From Porticoccus sp. W117 (GTDB lineage: Bacteria > Pseudomonadota > Gammaproteobacteria > Pseudomonadales > Porticoccaceae): a DNA stretch of 64,000 nucleotides. Where the stretch lies: contig NZ_JATAAF010000013.1 in assembly GCF_030341905.1 (NCBI RefSeq), positions 1-64,000 on the forward strand, written 5' to 3'. Below the pieces are notes generated by a model, which saw only the letters and a program-made list of their open reading frames with translations, was not told where the DNA came from and ran no database searches. Positions 27,396 through 36,306 of this stretch are shown piece after piece. A program made the translations under genes and the position numbers. The first letter of the stretch is position 1. The number at the start of each line of letters is the position of its first letter.

Positions 27396-28796
27396 GTGAC
27401 GGATAAAGACCATAAAACACCTGACACCCCGAAAAAGGAAGACTCCGAAAAGGGCGGCCCCGAACAACCTGCGGCCGACAACAGCCAGCAGCCTCCCACC
27501 CTGACCAAACGGGCTGAGCAGCCGTCCGATGAGAAAAAAGACAAGTCGTCAGCCAGAAAAGCGGCGGCGGACAAGAAAACCAGCACATCCAAACCCCAGC
27601 ACTTGCCGGAACCTCTGGATATAGAAGACCTTTCCACCGACAGACGTTCCGTTGGTAAAAAGTCCGCAGGCAAAAAAGCCTCTGCCAGAAAGTCGCGTCG
27701 CAGTACTCGTAATCGCCGCAGCGCTTGGCCCGCGCTGTTAGTCACCGTGCTATTGCTGGCCGGGATTGGGGCCGGTGGTTACTACGGCTGGCTCTATCTG
27801 CAGGATTGGCAAACCACTGGCAATAGCCAACAGCAAGCGTTGCAGGCACGCCTGGATCAGCAGGCGCAGCAACTGCAACAACTACAGCAGCAACTGCAAC
27901 AACAGCAAAATTCCACGGAACTGGATTCGCTGGCAGCGCGCTTGCAACAGGCGGATCAGGTAGACCAGGCCAATCGCCAGCAGTTGGATGAACTGCAGCG
28001 GCGAGTCACCAGCCAGGGCAGCCGCTTGCGTAACCTGTCAGTCTCGACCCGGGACGATTGGCTGTTGGCCGAGGCGGAATACCTGTTGCGCCTGGCCAAC
28101 CAACGCCTGCTTACCGAGCGCAGCACCGCCAATCCAGTATCTCTGTTACAAACCGCTGACGCCATTCTCAAAGATTTCGACGATCCGGACTTGTTTGCCG
28201 TGCGTAGCCAGATCGCCAAAGACATAACCGCATTAAAAATTGCCACCATCGTGGATCGCGAGGGTTTGTATCTACAACTCAACGCCCTGAACGAAACCAT
28301 TCCAGAACTGACCCTGGCACTGGATTTAAAAGAACAAATACCTCAAGCCGCTCCTTCGCAAACGGTGGATAGTGAACAGAGTTGGGGCGACCGGGTGGCC
28401 GGTCATTTCAGCGATTTTGCCAATGGCATGAAAGATTACGTGCGCATTCGCCAGCGCGACGAGCCGGTCGAGCCTCTGTTGGGAGTGGAGGAGCAATACC
28501 TGCGCCACAACCTGCGAGTGATGATGGAGCAGGCGCAACTGGCCCTGTTGCGTGAAGAGCCACAGCTGTACCGTGCCAGCCTGGAAAAATGCCGCCAGTG
28601 GCTGCAACAGCACTTTGCCAAAGACCACACCTCTCAAGTATTTGGCGAACAACTGGATACGCTTTCCACACAAATAGTGACCAGCCAGTTGCCGGAAATC
28701 AGTGCCTCGTTGCAGGCGCTGCGCAACTATATCAACCTCTGGCATCTGCGCCACGAGCAACCCACCGCCGGGGCTGAAGCCGGAGACCAGCAATGA
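27396..28796 (+). CDS. hemX: HemX-like membrane protein
   Basis: The 466-residue protein has a long charged, lysine-rich cytoplasmic tail (1-108), one membrane helix (about 111-135), a glutamine-rich coiled coil (about 145-180) and a helical periplasmic domain (LAEAEYLLRLANQRLLTER). It belongs to the HemX family once annotated as uroporphyrin-III C-methyltransferase, but no methyltransferase motif is seen. The exact role is unknown; it is tied to heme synthesis by operon position. The start is GTG at 27396 without a clear ribosome binding site, 30 bases after hemD. Confidence 0.88.
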   Translation: MTDKDHKTPDTPKKEDSEKGGPEQPAADNSQQPPTLTKRAEQPSDEKKDKSSARKAAADKKTSTSKPQHLPEPLDIEDLSTDRRSVGKKSAGKKASARKSRRSTRNRRSAWPALLVTVLLLAGIGAGGYYGWLYLQDWQTTGNSQQQALQARLDQQAQQLQQLQQQLQQQQNSTELDSLAARLQQADQVDQANRQQLDELQRRVTSQGSRLRNLSVSTRDDWLLAEAEYLLRLANQRLLTERSTANPVSLLQTADAILKDFDDPDLFAVRSQIAKDITALKIATIVDREGLYLQLNALNETIPELTLALDLKEQIPQAAPSQTVDSEQSWGDRVAGHFSDFANGMKDYVRIRQRDEPVEPLLGVEEQYLRHNLRVMMEQAQLALLREEPQLYRASLEKCRQWLQQHFAKDHTSQVFGEQLDTLSTQIVTSQLPEISASLQALRNYINLWHLRHEQPTAGAEAGDQQ

Positions 28797-29998
28797 GGCG
28801 CCTGGTACTGATCTTCGCCGCCGCGCTGCTGCTGGGCACAGGCTTGTCCTGGCTGATGAGCCGGGAAAGTGGCTACCTGTTAATTGCTGTGGGTAACACC
28901 ACCATCGAAATGAACTTGTGGGCAGCTGTCATTGCCCTGATTCTGTTGTGGTTGGTGGCGCGCTTGCTGTGGCGTTTGCTCAGTACCCTGAAAGTATTTG
29001 CCGGCTGGCGCCGGGCGAGGCTGAGCCGCCGTCGGGCACAAACCGCCCGTGGCCTGTTGTACTTTATTGAAGGTCGCTGGCAGCGAGCCCGTCAGCAACT
29101 GGTGCGCGGTGCTCACCAGTCAGGTATGCCGTTGGTGAATTATCTGGCCGCTGCCACTGCAGCTTATGAGGAAGGCAACTGGGAGGCAGCGCAAACCCTG
29201 CTCAACAAAGCCCAGGAAATCGCTGAAGAAGATAACCCCGCCGTGGAAATCGCCAAGGCGCGGTTGTATTTGAAAGAACAGCGCTACGAAGAAGCACTTT
29301 CCATTCTTAACCGAGTGCACCAGGAATACCCTAACCACACCAATGTTCTGCGGCTGCTGGAAAAGGCCTACCGCGGCCTCAACGATTGGCACAACCTGCA
29401 GCAATTGTTGCCTCAATTGCGCAAGGACAGCGGCTACGACAGGCAGCAATTTCAGCAACTGGAAGTTGAAGTCTATGCCAATCAAATGGCGTCCCTGGCA
29501 GAGCGTTGGGCCAAAACGGATAAGGCCAGTGATAAAACCAAACACCAACAAGCCATCGACCAACTGCGGCAATCCATGCCCTCAGTTGTAAAACGCAACG
29601 CTCAATTGGTGGCGGCTTACAGCGATCACCTGCAAGCCCGCGGCGATGGCCAGCAAGCCGAAAAACTGCTTCACAGTGCACTTAATAATCATTGGGACGA
29701 CAGCCTGATACGCCGCTACGGTCTGCTGGTTGGCGGCGATGTCAGCACTCAGATGGTAATCGCCGAAGCCTGGCTGCGAGAGCGCCCCAACAACCCGGCG
29801 CTGCTATTGGCTCTGGGGAGGTTGGCGCAAAAAGCCGAGCTTTGGGGTAAGGCTCGTGACTATCTGGAATCGGCTTTGGGGTTGTCCCATGCGCCAGAGA
29901 TTTACGCTGAGTTGGCAAGGCTGATGGCGCAGTTGGGTGAGGTGGATAAAAGTGCGGCGTATTACCAGCGTGGGTTGTTGGAGAGTGCTGCGAACTAA
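28793..29998 (+). CDS. hemY: HemY-family membrane TPR protein
   Basis: The 401-residue protein has two N-terminal membrane helices (about 1-20 and 40-62) and then tetratricopeptide-type helix pairs (AALYEE-like AATAAYEEGNWEAAQTLL, YLKEQRYEEALSILNRVH). This HemY is unrelated to the Gram-positive protoporphyrinogen oxidase of the same name. It is the last gene of hemCDXY, starting 4 bases inside hemX (ATGA). Confidence 0.9.
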   Translation: MRRLVLIFAAALLLGTGLSWLMSRESGYLLIAVGNTTIEMNLWAAVIALILLWLVARLLWRLLSTLKVFAGWRRARLSRRRAQTARGLLYFIEGRWQRARQQLVRGAHQSGMPLVNYLAAATAAYEEGNWEAAQTLLNKAQEIAEEDNPAVEIAKARLYLKEQRYEEALSILNRVHQEYPNHTNVLRLLEKAYRGLNDWHNLQQLLPQLRKDSGYDRQQFQQLEVEVYANQMASLAERWAKTDKASDKTKHQQAIDQLRQSMPSVVKRNAQLVAAYSDHLQARGDGQQAEKLLHSALNNHWDDSLIRRYGLLVGGDVSTQMVIAEAWLRERPNNPALLLALGRLAQKAELWGKARDYLESALGLSHAPEIYAELARLMAQLGEVDKSAAYYQRGLLESAAN

Positions 29999-30043
29999 TA
30001 GGCCTCATTGTTGAAATAAAAATAAATCTAAGGATAGTAAATT

Positions 30044-30532
30044 ATGATTAAAAAAATCACTGTTGCTCTTTCATTCTTGCTGCTTTCAGGGTGCGCCGCA
30101 ATGAATGCAAGTGGCCCGCTATTTGAGACGCATGTCTCTGTACCTGAAGGGAAAGCACTTATTTATTTGTTTAAACCGGATTCTGCATTAAAAGATGGTG
30201 TCACTACCTGTTTGGAGTTGACTCTCGATGATATTGAGCAAGGTTGTGTAAGAGGGAGCGGTTATATAGTCACTGAGGTGGATGTTGGCAAATATCAAGC
30301 TGCCTTGGTTAATAAATCTGCATTTGGCTATAAATTACTTCAGTTTGAACTGGAGGTTAGCTCGGGGGAGGTTGTGTATCTTGAGTATGCTTTTGCCAGG
30401 GATGTAAATGGCGAATCACTTGATACACGTTCGACCCATGTTGGGTTATATATATTTGAGGATCATGTTGTTGCAAAACTTCGAGAAGATGAGGCACTAC
30501 AAAAGCTAAGCAGTTTGAAGCTATCCATATGA
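30044..30532 (+). CDS. DUF2846-type lipoprotein
   Basis: The 162-residue product has a lipoprotein signal (lipobox LLSG-C, Cys17) and a small beta-rich domain with ALIYLFKPDS and GEVVYLEYAF, resembling the DUF2846 family. The function is unknown. Codon use is clearly more AT-rich than in hemY or in the downstream transporters. AAGGAT lies upstream of the ATG. It is the first of three small exported proteins of unknown role. Confidence 0.7.
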   Translation: MIKKITVALSFLLLSGCAAMNASGPLFETHVSVPEGKALIYLFKPDSALKDGVTTCLELTLDDIEQGCVRGSGYIVTEVDVGKYQAALVNKSAFGYKLLQFELEVSSGEVVYLEYAFARDVNGESLDTRSTHVGLYIFEDHVVAKLREDEALQKLSSLKLSI

Positions 30533-30608
30533 ATGATGGGCGTCCAGATTATCTTCATTCTCGCTTTCGCGGGAGTAATAAAAAGAGCAACTTAGTAAAC
30601 GGAATGTT

Positions 30609-31085
30609 ATGAAAATACTAGCCACTTTTTGTGCTGCTTTATCTAGTGCCAGTTTGTGCGCCGAGCCTGTCACCCATATTATTGGCAACGAAAATACCCC
30701 CGATGTTTATATGACTGTCGATGGTGGGTCAGAAGGTAGCGTCTCCATTGGTATTTACCAACGCACCACCGACAAGCCCTACGTCACCCTCGCCGATATC
30801 GACGGCGATGGGGTGTTTGATCTGCTTTCTTATTCCGTGCTGGATAAAAACGGCGGCCATATTATGGAGGTGGAGGATTACGGCATGGACGGCCAGGCGG
30901 ATTTTAAAACCAATATGTTTTCTGGAGCGGCGTCTATTCATATCAACGGCGAGTGGTACGAGTCGGTGGGCAGCACCGATGAGGATCGTTATTTCCTGAT
31001 AGGCAAAAAGAAAGTGTTGGTGCGTGAGGCTGTGCACGAAATGCGTGTGGCTCATGGTTTGGTGCGCGACACCAAGAAAGAGTAA
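30609..31085 (+). CDS. Exported protein with an EF-hand-like calcium loop
   Basis: I do not recognise the family. The 158-residue product has a signal peptide (about 1-18, SLCA-EP) and one DxDxDGxxD loop (DIDGDGVFD, residues 63-71) of the type that binds calcium in EF-hand or dockerin-like proteins. A second Asp-rich stretch, MEVEDYGMDGQAD, follows. It is more GC-rich than its two neighbours. A half copy of the GTCATTCCCGC repeat (near 30550-30580) precedes it. Confidence 0.6.
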   Translation: MKILATFCAALSSASLCAEPVTHIIGNENTPDVYMTVDGGSEGSVSIGIYQRTTDKPYVTLADIDGDGVFDLLSYSVLDKNGGHIMEVEDYGMDGQADFKTNMFSGAASIHINGEWYESVGSTDEDRYFLIGKKKVLVREAVHEMRVAHGLVRDTKKE

Positions 31086-31112
31086 TAATAGCTTCTGCTA
31101 TGTGGTATTGAG

Positions 31113-31559
31113 ATGAGAACTGTACTGTTTTCCATACTATTGGTGCTCTCATGGCATGGGAATGCTGACACTCTTAAATTTGATGATTTAGTCGGCGAGT
31201 GGGAGCCAAGTGGTGAATTCCCTGCTTCAGATGATTTAGTGCTGTCTGAATTTGAAGTTTTACCTTCAGGTGATGCGGTCTATAAATCTATCGGTGAAAG
31301 TGGCTATTCACTAATGTGTAAGTCAAAGAAGCCTCAATCACGGGTATATGTTTTTGATTGCTTTACAGACGATGAGAAGCATTTGATTACATTGTCCGTA
31401 AGTGGCTGGTCTATAAAAAGGGATAAGCCTAGCTATTCGCGGGTTAAGAAACTGATGTATGGTTTTGAATATTGGCTAAGCCCGTCGATGAATGGTATTT
31501 ATGGCGGTGTTCCTGTGAGTTTTAAGCCTAAAACCCACACAAGCAAAGGTAGTGAATAA
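31113..31559 (+). CDS. Exported hypothetical protein, 148 residues
   Basis: I do not recognise it. A signal peptide (about 1-17, SWHGNA-DT) is followed by a short domain that opens KFDDLVGEWEPSGEF, a pattern seen in small lipocalin-like or copper-resistance-like exported proteins. Two cysteines (in LMCKSK and FDCFTD) could form a disulfide. The gene is AT-rich compared with its surroundings. Confidence 0.55.
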   Translation: MRTVLFSILLVLSWHGNADTLKFDDLVGEWEPSGEFPASDDLVLSEFEVLPSGDAVYKSIGESGYSLMCKSKKPQSRVYVFDCFTDDEKHLITLSVSGWSIKRDKPSYSRVKKLMYGFEYWLSPSMNGIYGGVPVSFKPKTHTSKGSE

Positions 31560-31596
31560 ACTACTGTCTCGGATGTTAAGGGCGTAGCGAGAACTT

Positions 31597-32463
31597 ATGA
31601 AAATCGCCCTGTACACCTGCCTTGCTCTGATTGCCTTCGCCGGTAATTCGGTGCTTTGCCGTTTGGCTCTTGAAGACGCTGCCATGGATGCGGGCAGTTT
31701 TACTGCGATCCGTTTGTTATCGGGCTTGGCGGTGTTGTTGGTTATTCTCAAGCTGGTTAAACCCTCTGCTGGTGTAACTCAGTCGAAGGGCAGCTGGAAG
31801 GCGGCGTTTTTTCTGTTTGTTTACGCCTTGGCGTTTTCCTTTGCGTATCTCTCTCTTGAAACCGGCGTGGGCGCGTTGATTCTGTTTGGCGCGGTGCAGA
31901 TCACTATGATCCTGGTGAGCCTGGCTTCCGGGTATCGGCTCCATGGGTTGGAATGGCTGGGTGTGCTGGTGGCATTTGCGGGCTTTGTGTATCTGGTGCT
32001 GCCGGACCTGGCAACGCCCACTTTTACCGGGTTTGTGCTGATGGCGGTGTCGGGTATCGCCTGGGGGTTCTACACTCTGGCAGGCAAAAACTCTGAAAAC
32101 CCGCTGGCTGATACCGCCTATAACTTTTTGCGCTGCATGCCGCTGGTTGTAGTTTTGGTGGCCCTGACATATCAGGAGGCGGCTTTATCCCCAAGGGGCG
32201 TGTTGTTAGCAGTGGTGTCTGGTGGCGTGACTTCCGGTATCGGTTACGCCATTTGGTACGCGGCCATGGGTGGACTATCGGCGTTGCAGGCGGCGGTTCT
32301 GCAATTGTTGGTGCCGGTGTTGGCTGCCGCCGGTGGTGTGGTGTTTGCCAGTGAAGGGATTTCCTTGCGGCTGCTGTTGTCATCGGCATTGGTGCTTGGT
32401 GGCATCTTAGTGGTCATACTGGGTAAGCAGTACGGGAGCGATCGCTCCCGTCGGTGTGACTAG
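31597..32463 (+). CDS. EamA-family (drug/metabolite) exporter
   Basis: The 288-residue protein has about ten membrane helices in two EamA repeats (LALIAFAGNSVLCRLAL in the first, VSGIAWGFYTLAGKNSENP in the second), the pattern of the DMT superfamily. It probably exports an amino acid or other small metabolite; the substrate is unknown. An intrinsic terminator follows at 32497-32519. Confidence 0.85.
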   Translation: MKIALYTCLALIAFAGNSVLCRLALEDAAMDAGSFTAIRLLSGLAVLLVILKLVKPSAGVTQSKGSWKAAFFLFVYALAFSFAYLSLETGVGALILFGAVQITMILVSLASGYRLHGLEWLGVLVAFAGFVYLVLPDLATPTFTGFVLMAVSGIAWGFYTLAGKNSENPLADTAYNFLRCMPLVVVLVALTYQEAALSPRGVLLAVVSGGVTSGIGYAIWYAAMGGLSALQAAVLQLLVPVLAAAGGVVFASEGISLRLLLSSALVLGGILVVILGKQYGSDRSRRCD

Positions 32464-32496
32464 ATAGGGGGGTGCCTAGATAGGTAAGCTGCCTGG

Positions 32497-32519
32497 AAAG
32501 CCGATTGGCGGCTTTGTTT
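32497..32519 (+). terminator. Intrinsic terminator after the EamA gene
   Basis: The stem AAAGCCG (32497-32503) pairs with CGGCTTT (32509-32515) around a 5-base loop and runs into TTTGTTT. It lies 34 bases after the stop codon and ahead of the promoter of the SulP gene. Confidence 0.7.
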
Positions 32520-32536
32520 CGCCATAGTACGGTTTG

Positions 32537-32545
32537 TGCTAGCAT
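32537..32545 (+). promoter_or_regulatory. Extended -10 promoter for the SulP gene
   Basis: TGCTAGCAT matches an extended -10 (TG-N-TANNNT). It lies about 40 bases before the SulP start codon and just after a terminator. No good -35 is present at 17 bases, as is common for extended -10 promoters. Confidence 0.45.
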
Positions 32546-32586
32546 CCCGCGCCTTCTAACCGATACCCCAGTTCTCAGGAGTTCCC

Positions 32587-34146
32587 ATGTCCAGCGTCTC
32601 TCTCGCTGCCATTCCGTCGCGCCAGTCCATTAAAAACGATTTGCTCTCTGGCTTAACTGTTGCTCTGGCGTTGGTGCCGGAAGCGGTGGCGTTTGCCTTT
32701 GTGGCTCATGTGGATCCGCTGGTGGGTTTGTACGCTGCCTTTATTGTGGGGCTTATTACCGCTGCTGTTGGTGGCCGGCCGGGCATGATTTCCGGGGCCA
32801 CCGGGGCGCTGGCGGTGGTGATGGTGTCGCTGGTGGTGGAGCACGGGGTGGAGTACCTGTTTGCCACGGTGGTGGTGATGGGGGTGATCCAGATTCTCTG
32901 CGGGGTGCTGCGGCTGGGTAAGTTTATCCGCATGGTACCGCACCCGGTAATGCTGGGCTTTGTGAACGGCTTGGCGATTGTGATTTTCCTGGCCCAACTG
33001 GGGCAGATTCCGGTGCCGGAGGTGGAGTCCGGATTGTTGAGCGGTGAGGGCTTAAGTGCTCTTATGGGCTACAGCCAGTTCTGGATTATGGCCGGACTGA
33101 TTGCTTTGACCATGGCGATTATCTGGTTCCTGCCCAAACTCACCAAAGCGATTCCGGCTTCCCTGGCGGCGATATTGGTAGTGAGTTTGATGGTGATTGG
33201 ACTTTCTATCGACACCAAGACCGTGGGTGATGTGGCCTCGGTGGCCGGTGGCTTCCCGGAATTTCATATTCCCGCAGTGCCGTTTAATTGGGAAACCCTG
33301 ATGATCGTGCTGCCGTATTCCATTATTCTGGCGGCCATTGGCCTGATCGAATCCCTGCTGACGTTGACCTTGATTGACGAGGTGACCGATACCCGCGGTC
33401 GCGGTAATAAAGAATGCGTAGGGCAGGGGGTTGCTAACACCGTCACCGGATTCTTCGGCGGCATGGGCGGCTGCGCCATGATTGGTCAGAGCATGATCAA
33501 TATTAACTCTGGCGGCCGCGGGCGTTTGTCCGGCATTTCTGCGGCACTGTTTTTGCTGTGCTTTATTCTGTTCGCTTCCAGTTTGATTGAGCAGATTCCC
33601 CTGGCAGCGCTGATTGGGGTGATGTTTATTGTGGTGATCGGTACCTTCGAGTGGTCCAGCTTCCGCATTATGGGCAAGATCCCTCGTGGCGATGCCTTTG
33701 TATTGGTATTGGTGTCTGGCGTTACGGTGGTGACTGACCTGGCCATTGCCGTGGTGGTGGGGGTGATTGTCTCGGCGCTGGTGTTCGCCTGGGAGCACGC
33801 CAAGCATATTCGCGCGGAAATCAGCACCGATGAGAATGGCTCGAAAATTTACGACATTCACGGGCCGCTGTTCTTTGGCTCGGTAAGCAACTTCCGCGAT
33901 CTGTTTAGCGCCCGCGCCGACCCACAAGATGTCATCGTAGAATTCAAAAATTCCCGCGTTTGTGACCACTCCGCTATCGAGGCCATCGACGCTCTGGCGG
34001 AACGCTACCAAAACGCTGGTCGCACCCTGCACCTGCGTCACCTCAGCCCGGAATGCCGTTTGTTGCTGAAGAAAGCAGGCAAACTGGTGGAGGTGAATGT
34101 GATGGAAGATCCCACCTACCATGTAGCGGATGATGCTTTAGGTTGA
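32587..34146 (+). CDS. SulP-family anion transporter with STAS domain
   Basis: The 519-residue protein has the SulP membrane core ([39 protein letters not shown]) and a C-terminal STAS domain (about 430-515; [29 protein letters not shown]). Known SulP proteins carry sulfate, bicarbonate or dicarboxylates with sodium or protons. It resembles the marine bicarbonate/sulfate type, but the substrate cannot be assigned. A long inverted repeat begins 3 bases after its stop. Confidence 0.88.
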   Translation: MSSVSLAAIPSRQSIKNDLLSGLTVALALVPEAVAFAFVAHVDPLVGLYAAFIVGLITAAVGGRPGMISGATGALAVVMVSLVVEHGVEYLFATVVVMGVIQILCGVLRLGKFIRMVPHPVMLGFVNGLAIVIFLAQLGQIPVPEVESGLLSGEGLSALMGYSQFWIMAGLIALTMAIIWFLPKLTKAIPASLAAILVVSLMVIGLSIDTKTVGDVASVAGGFPEFHIPAVPFNWETLMIVLPYSIILAAIGLIESLLTLTLIDEVTDTRGRGNKECVGQGVANTVTGFFGGMGGCAMIGQSMININSGGRGRLSGISAALFLLCFILFASSLIEQIPLAALIGVMFIVVIGTFEWSSFRIMGKIPRGDAFVLVLVSGVTVVTDLAIAVVVGVIVSALVFAWEHAKHIRAEISTDENGSKIYDIHGPLFFGSVSNFRDLFSARADPQDVIVEFKNSRVCDHSAIEAIDALAERYQNAGRTLHLRHLSPECRLLLKKAGKLVEVNVMEDPTYHVADDALG

Positions 34147-34148
34147 CT

Positions 34149-34206
34149 GTTACGGGTTACGCGTTTCGGGTTTCGAAGGCGCAACCCGAAACGCGTAACC
34201 CGTAAC
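34149..34206. repeat. 24-bp perfect inverted repeat built of heptads
   Basis: Arms 34149-34172 and 34183-34206 are exact reverse complements around a 10-base loop. The left arm reads in 7-bp steps TTACGGG, TTACGCG, TTTCGGG, TTTCGAA. It lies right after the SulP gene; without a T-run it is not a typical terminator, though an RNA of it would fold strongly. Confidence 0.85.
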
Positions 34207-34432
34207 GAAATGATCAAAATTGTATATTTTTTGATCAGTTTATCTATTTTTTGATCGAATCTCTCCCTCTTATTCCAAAATCTTATAAATTTCTTAAAGT
34301 GTCGCTTTAAGTTGCTGTTGTACCTTTCTGTTTTGCTTTGTCTTTTGTTTTTAAAAATTCCACTTCTTGAACGATGTCGTCCAGTTCGGCGATTTTAGCC
34401 ACACGTTTTTAACTTTTTGCCGCCTGGTTTCC
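34207..34432. other. AT-rich spacer upstream of the mra promoter
   Basis: No gene is seen. Near 34210-34256 the word TTTTTTGATC occurs twice and its reverse complement TGATCAAAA once, giving a 9-bp inverted repeat (TGATCAAAA...TTTTTGATCA) and a direct repeat. This could be a binding site for a regulator or a weak terminator of the SulP gene. The rest is T-rich and featureless. Confidence 0.5.
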
Positions 34433-34460
34433 TTGACTTCTCTTTTGATGAGCATATAGT
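34433..34460 (+). promoter_or_regulatory. Promoter of the dcw (mraZ) operon
   Basis: TTGACT (34433-34438) and TATAGT (34455-34460) are separated by 16 bases. The MraZ repeats begin at the -10, so repressor binding would cover the start region. This is the main promoter expected for the mraZ-to-ftsZ run. Confidence 0.75.
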
Positions 34461-34493
34461 GTCGTGTAGTGGCAGATTGTGGGTAATTGTGTC
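34459..34493 (+). promoter_or_regulatory. MraZ operator (four boxes at 10-bp spacing)
   Basis: Four pentamers start at exactly 10-base intervals: GTGTC (34459), GTGGC (34469), GTGGG (34479) and GTGTC (34489). In Escherichia coli, MraZ represses its own operon through three GTGGG repeats with 5-base spacers. The same periodic layout here, with one perfect and three one-mismatch boxes, marks the autoregulatory site. Confidence 0.8.
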
Positions 34494-34575
34494 GTTTTGA
34501 GTCTTTGATTAATCCACTTTCGGCCAAGCACCACGAATAATTGAACAGAAAATAACCAATAAACTGGATAAAGCG

Positions 34576-35034
34576 GTGTTTCGGGGCAGCAACGACATCA
34601 ACATAGATGCCAAAGGGCGCATGGCGGTACCGGCCAGGTTCCGTGATGAGCTTATGGAGCTGTGTGGCGGTCGCCTGGTGGTGACCGTGAATAACGATGT
34701 CCAGGATCGCTGCCTGTTGCTGTACCCCATGGATGAGTGGATCCAGATCGAAAACAAGATTTCCCGCCTGCCTTCCCACCCCAAAGCCCGCCGCTTGCAG
34801 CGCCTGCTGATCGGTAATGCCCGCGAGGTGGAAATTGATGGCAGTGGGCGTATTTTGCTGCCGCCGGAATTGCGCCAGCATGCCTCGCTGGACAAAAAAG
34901 TACGTTTGCTGGGTGTCGGCCACCGTTTTGAAATTTGGGATGGCGGGCTTTACAACGCACACCATGAGGAATGTTTGGAAGAGAGCATGGACGATCAGCC
35001 TATACCGGAAGAAATGCTTTCACTGAGTCTTTAG
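34576..35034 (+). CDS. mraZ: Transcriptional regulator MraZ
   Basis: The 152-residue protein has two SpoVT/AbrB-like repeats, each with the DxxGR motif (DAKGRMAVPARFRDEL and DGSGRILLPPELR). It forms ring oligomers and represses the dcw operon through the boxes at 34459-34493. The start is GTG at 34576, giving the usual N-terminus FRGSNDINID. It is the first gene of the dcw cluster. Confidence 0.96.
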   Translation: MFRGSNDINIDAKGRMAVPARFRDELMELCGGRLVVTVNNDVQDRCLLLYPMDEWIQIENKISRLPSHPKARRLQRLLIGNAREVEIDGSGRILLPPELRQHASLDKKVRLLGVGHRFEIWDGGLYNAHHEECLEESMDDQPIPEEMLSLSL

Positions 35035-35061
35035 TGAACTAAAAAAGTCGGGACAGAAAGC

Positions 35062-36015
35062 GTGGAGCCGAAAGTGATACAACAGGATCAGACTGCACAT
35101 ACGACAGTGCTGCTGGATGAGGCAGTGGATGCGCTCGTCACCGATCCGGACGGTACCTATATCGATGGCACTTTTGGTCGCGGCGGTCACAGCGCCGCCA
35201 TTCTGGCGCGACTTTCTGAAAATGGCCGTCTGCTGGCTTTCGACAAAGACCCTGAGGCCATTGCCAGTGGCCGCAAACGCTTCGCAGATGATCAGCGCCT
35301 TGAGTTGATTCACGACTCTTTCGCGACGCTTGGTGATCAGGTGGCACAACGCAATCTCACCGGCAGTGTGCAGGGTGTGCTGCTGGATTTGGGAGTTTCT
35401 TCCCCTCAGCTGGATGACGACCATCGCGGCTTCAGCTTCCTGCGGGAAGGGCCACTGGATATGCGCATGAACACCGAATCTGGCGAGAGCGCGGCCAAGT
35501 GGCTGGCGCGGGCCAAAGAAGATGAGATCGCTCAGGTATTAAAAGAGTACGGCGAGGAGCGCTTCGCTCGCCGCATGGCCAAGGCCATCGTCAGTGCTCG
35601 CCAGCAGCAAGATATTACCACCACCACCCAGCTGGCCAAAATTGTCGCCGATGCCCACCCGGCCTGGGAAAAACACAAGCATCCCGCCACCCGCGCCTTT
35701 CAGGGAATTCGCATCCATATCAACCGTGAGCTGGATGACCTCAAACAGCTGTTGGCAGCGGTACTGGATGTACTGGCGGTTGGCGGTCGTCTGGTGGCGA
35801 TCAGTTTTCATTCCCTGGAAGACCGTATCGTTAAACGCTTTGTGCGCGATCAGGAACGCGGCCCGCAATTGCCCCGCGGGGTGCCGGTACGAGATGAGCC
35901 GGATTCGCGGCGTATGAAGTCACTGGGTAAGCCTCTCAAGCCCTCAGGCGGCGAGGTGGATGACAATATCCGTTCACGCAGCGCGATTATGCGCGTGGCG
36001 GAAAAACTGGCATAA
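35062..36015 (+). CDS. rsmH: 16S rRNA (cytosine-1402-N4)-methyltransferase RsmH
   Basis: The 317-residue enzyme shows YIDGTFGRGGHSAAIL (SAM-binding motif), GVLLDLGVSSPQLDDDHRGF and the conserved RAFQGIRIHINREL and AISFHSLEDRIVK. It methylates N4 of C1402 in the ribosomal decoding site. The GTG at 35062 starts it; a GTG four codons later is an alternative. Standard second gene of dcw. Confidence 0.97.
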   Translation: MEPKVIQQDQTAHTTVLLDEAVDALVTDPDGTYIDGTFGRGGHSAAILARLSENGRLLAFDKDPEAIASGRKRFADDQRLELIHDSFATLGDQVAQRNLTGSVQGVLLDLGVSSPQLDDDHRGFSFLREGPLDMRMNTESGESAAKWLARAKEDEIAQVLKEYGEERFARRMAKAIVSARQQQDITTTTQLAKIVADAHPAWEKHKHPATRAFQGIRIHINRELDDLKQLLAAVLDVLAVGGRLVAISFHSLEDRIVKRFVRDQERGPQLPRGVPVRDEPDSRRMKSLGKPLKPSGGEVDDNIRSRSAIMRVAEKLA

Positions 36016-36018
36016 ATA

Positions 36019-36306
36019 ATGAGTCGATCAGCAAACACAAAATCACTCCCTTGGGTCACAGCTGTGCTGTGGCTGGCAGTGGTTGTGTCTGCCTTGGCGG
36101 TGGTGAATGTCAGCCACAGCTGCCGTTCTCTGTTTGCCGAACTCAGCCAGCTGGAAAAATCCCACCACGAGCAACAAGTGGTGTGGGGGCAGTTGTTGTT
36201 GGAACAGGCGGCTCACGGCTCTTTCAGTAGCGTTGAGCAACAGGCGGCGGACAAGCTGGGTATGCGTGCCCCCATCGCTGACGACATTGTGGTGGTGCGG
36301 CCATGA
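36019..36306 (+). CDS. ftsL: Cell division protein FtsL
   Basis: A 95-residue bitopic protein with a membrane helix (about 13-32, AVLWLAVVVSALAVVNV) and a short periplasmic leucine-zipper-like coil. FtsL with FtsB and FtsQ activates FtsWI at the septum. It is weakly conserved; identification rests on size, topology and position between rsmH and ftsI. It overlaps ftsI by 4 bases. Confidence 0.93.
   Translation: MSRSANTKSLPWVTAVLWLAVVVSALAVVNVSHSCRSLFAELSQLEKSHHEQQVVWGQLLLEQAAHGSFSSVEQQAADKLGMRAPIADDIVVVRP

Noticed and set aside
34351-34965. 204-codon minus-strand frame over the mra promoter and mraZ
   Set aside because: It runs through the promoter, the MraZ boxes and the complement of mraZ; no start signal.
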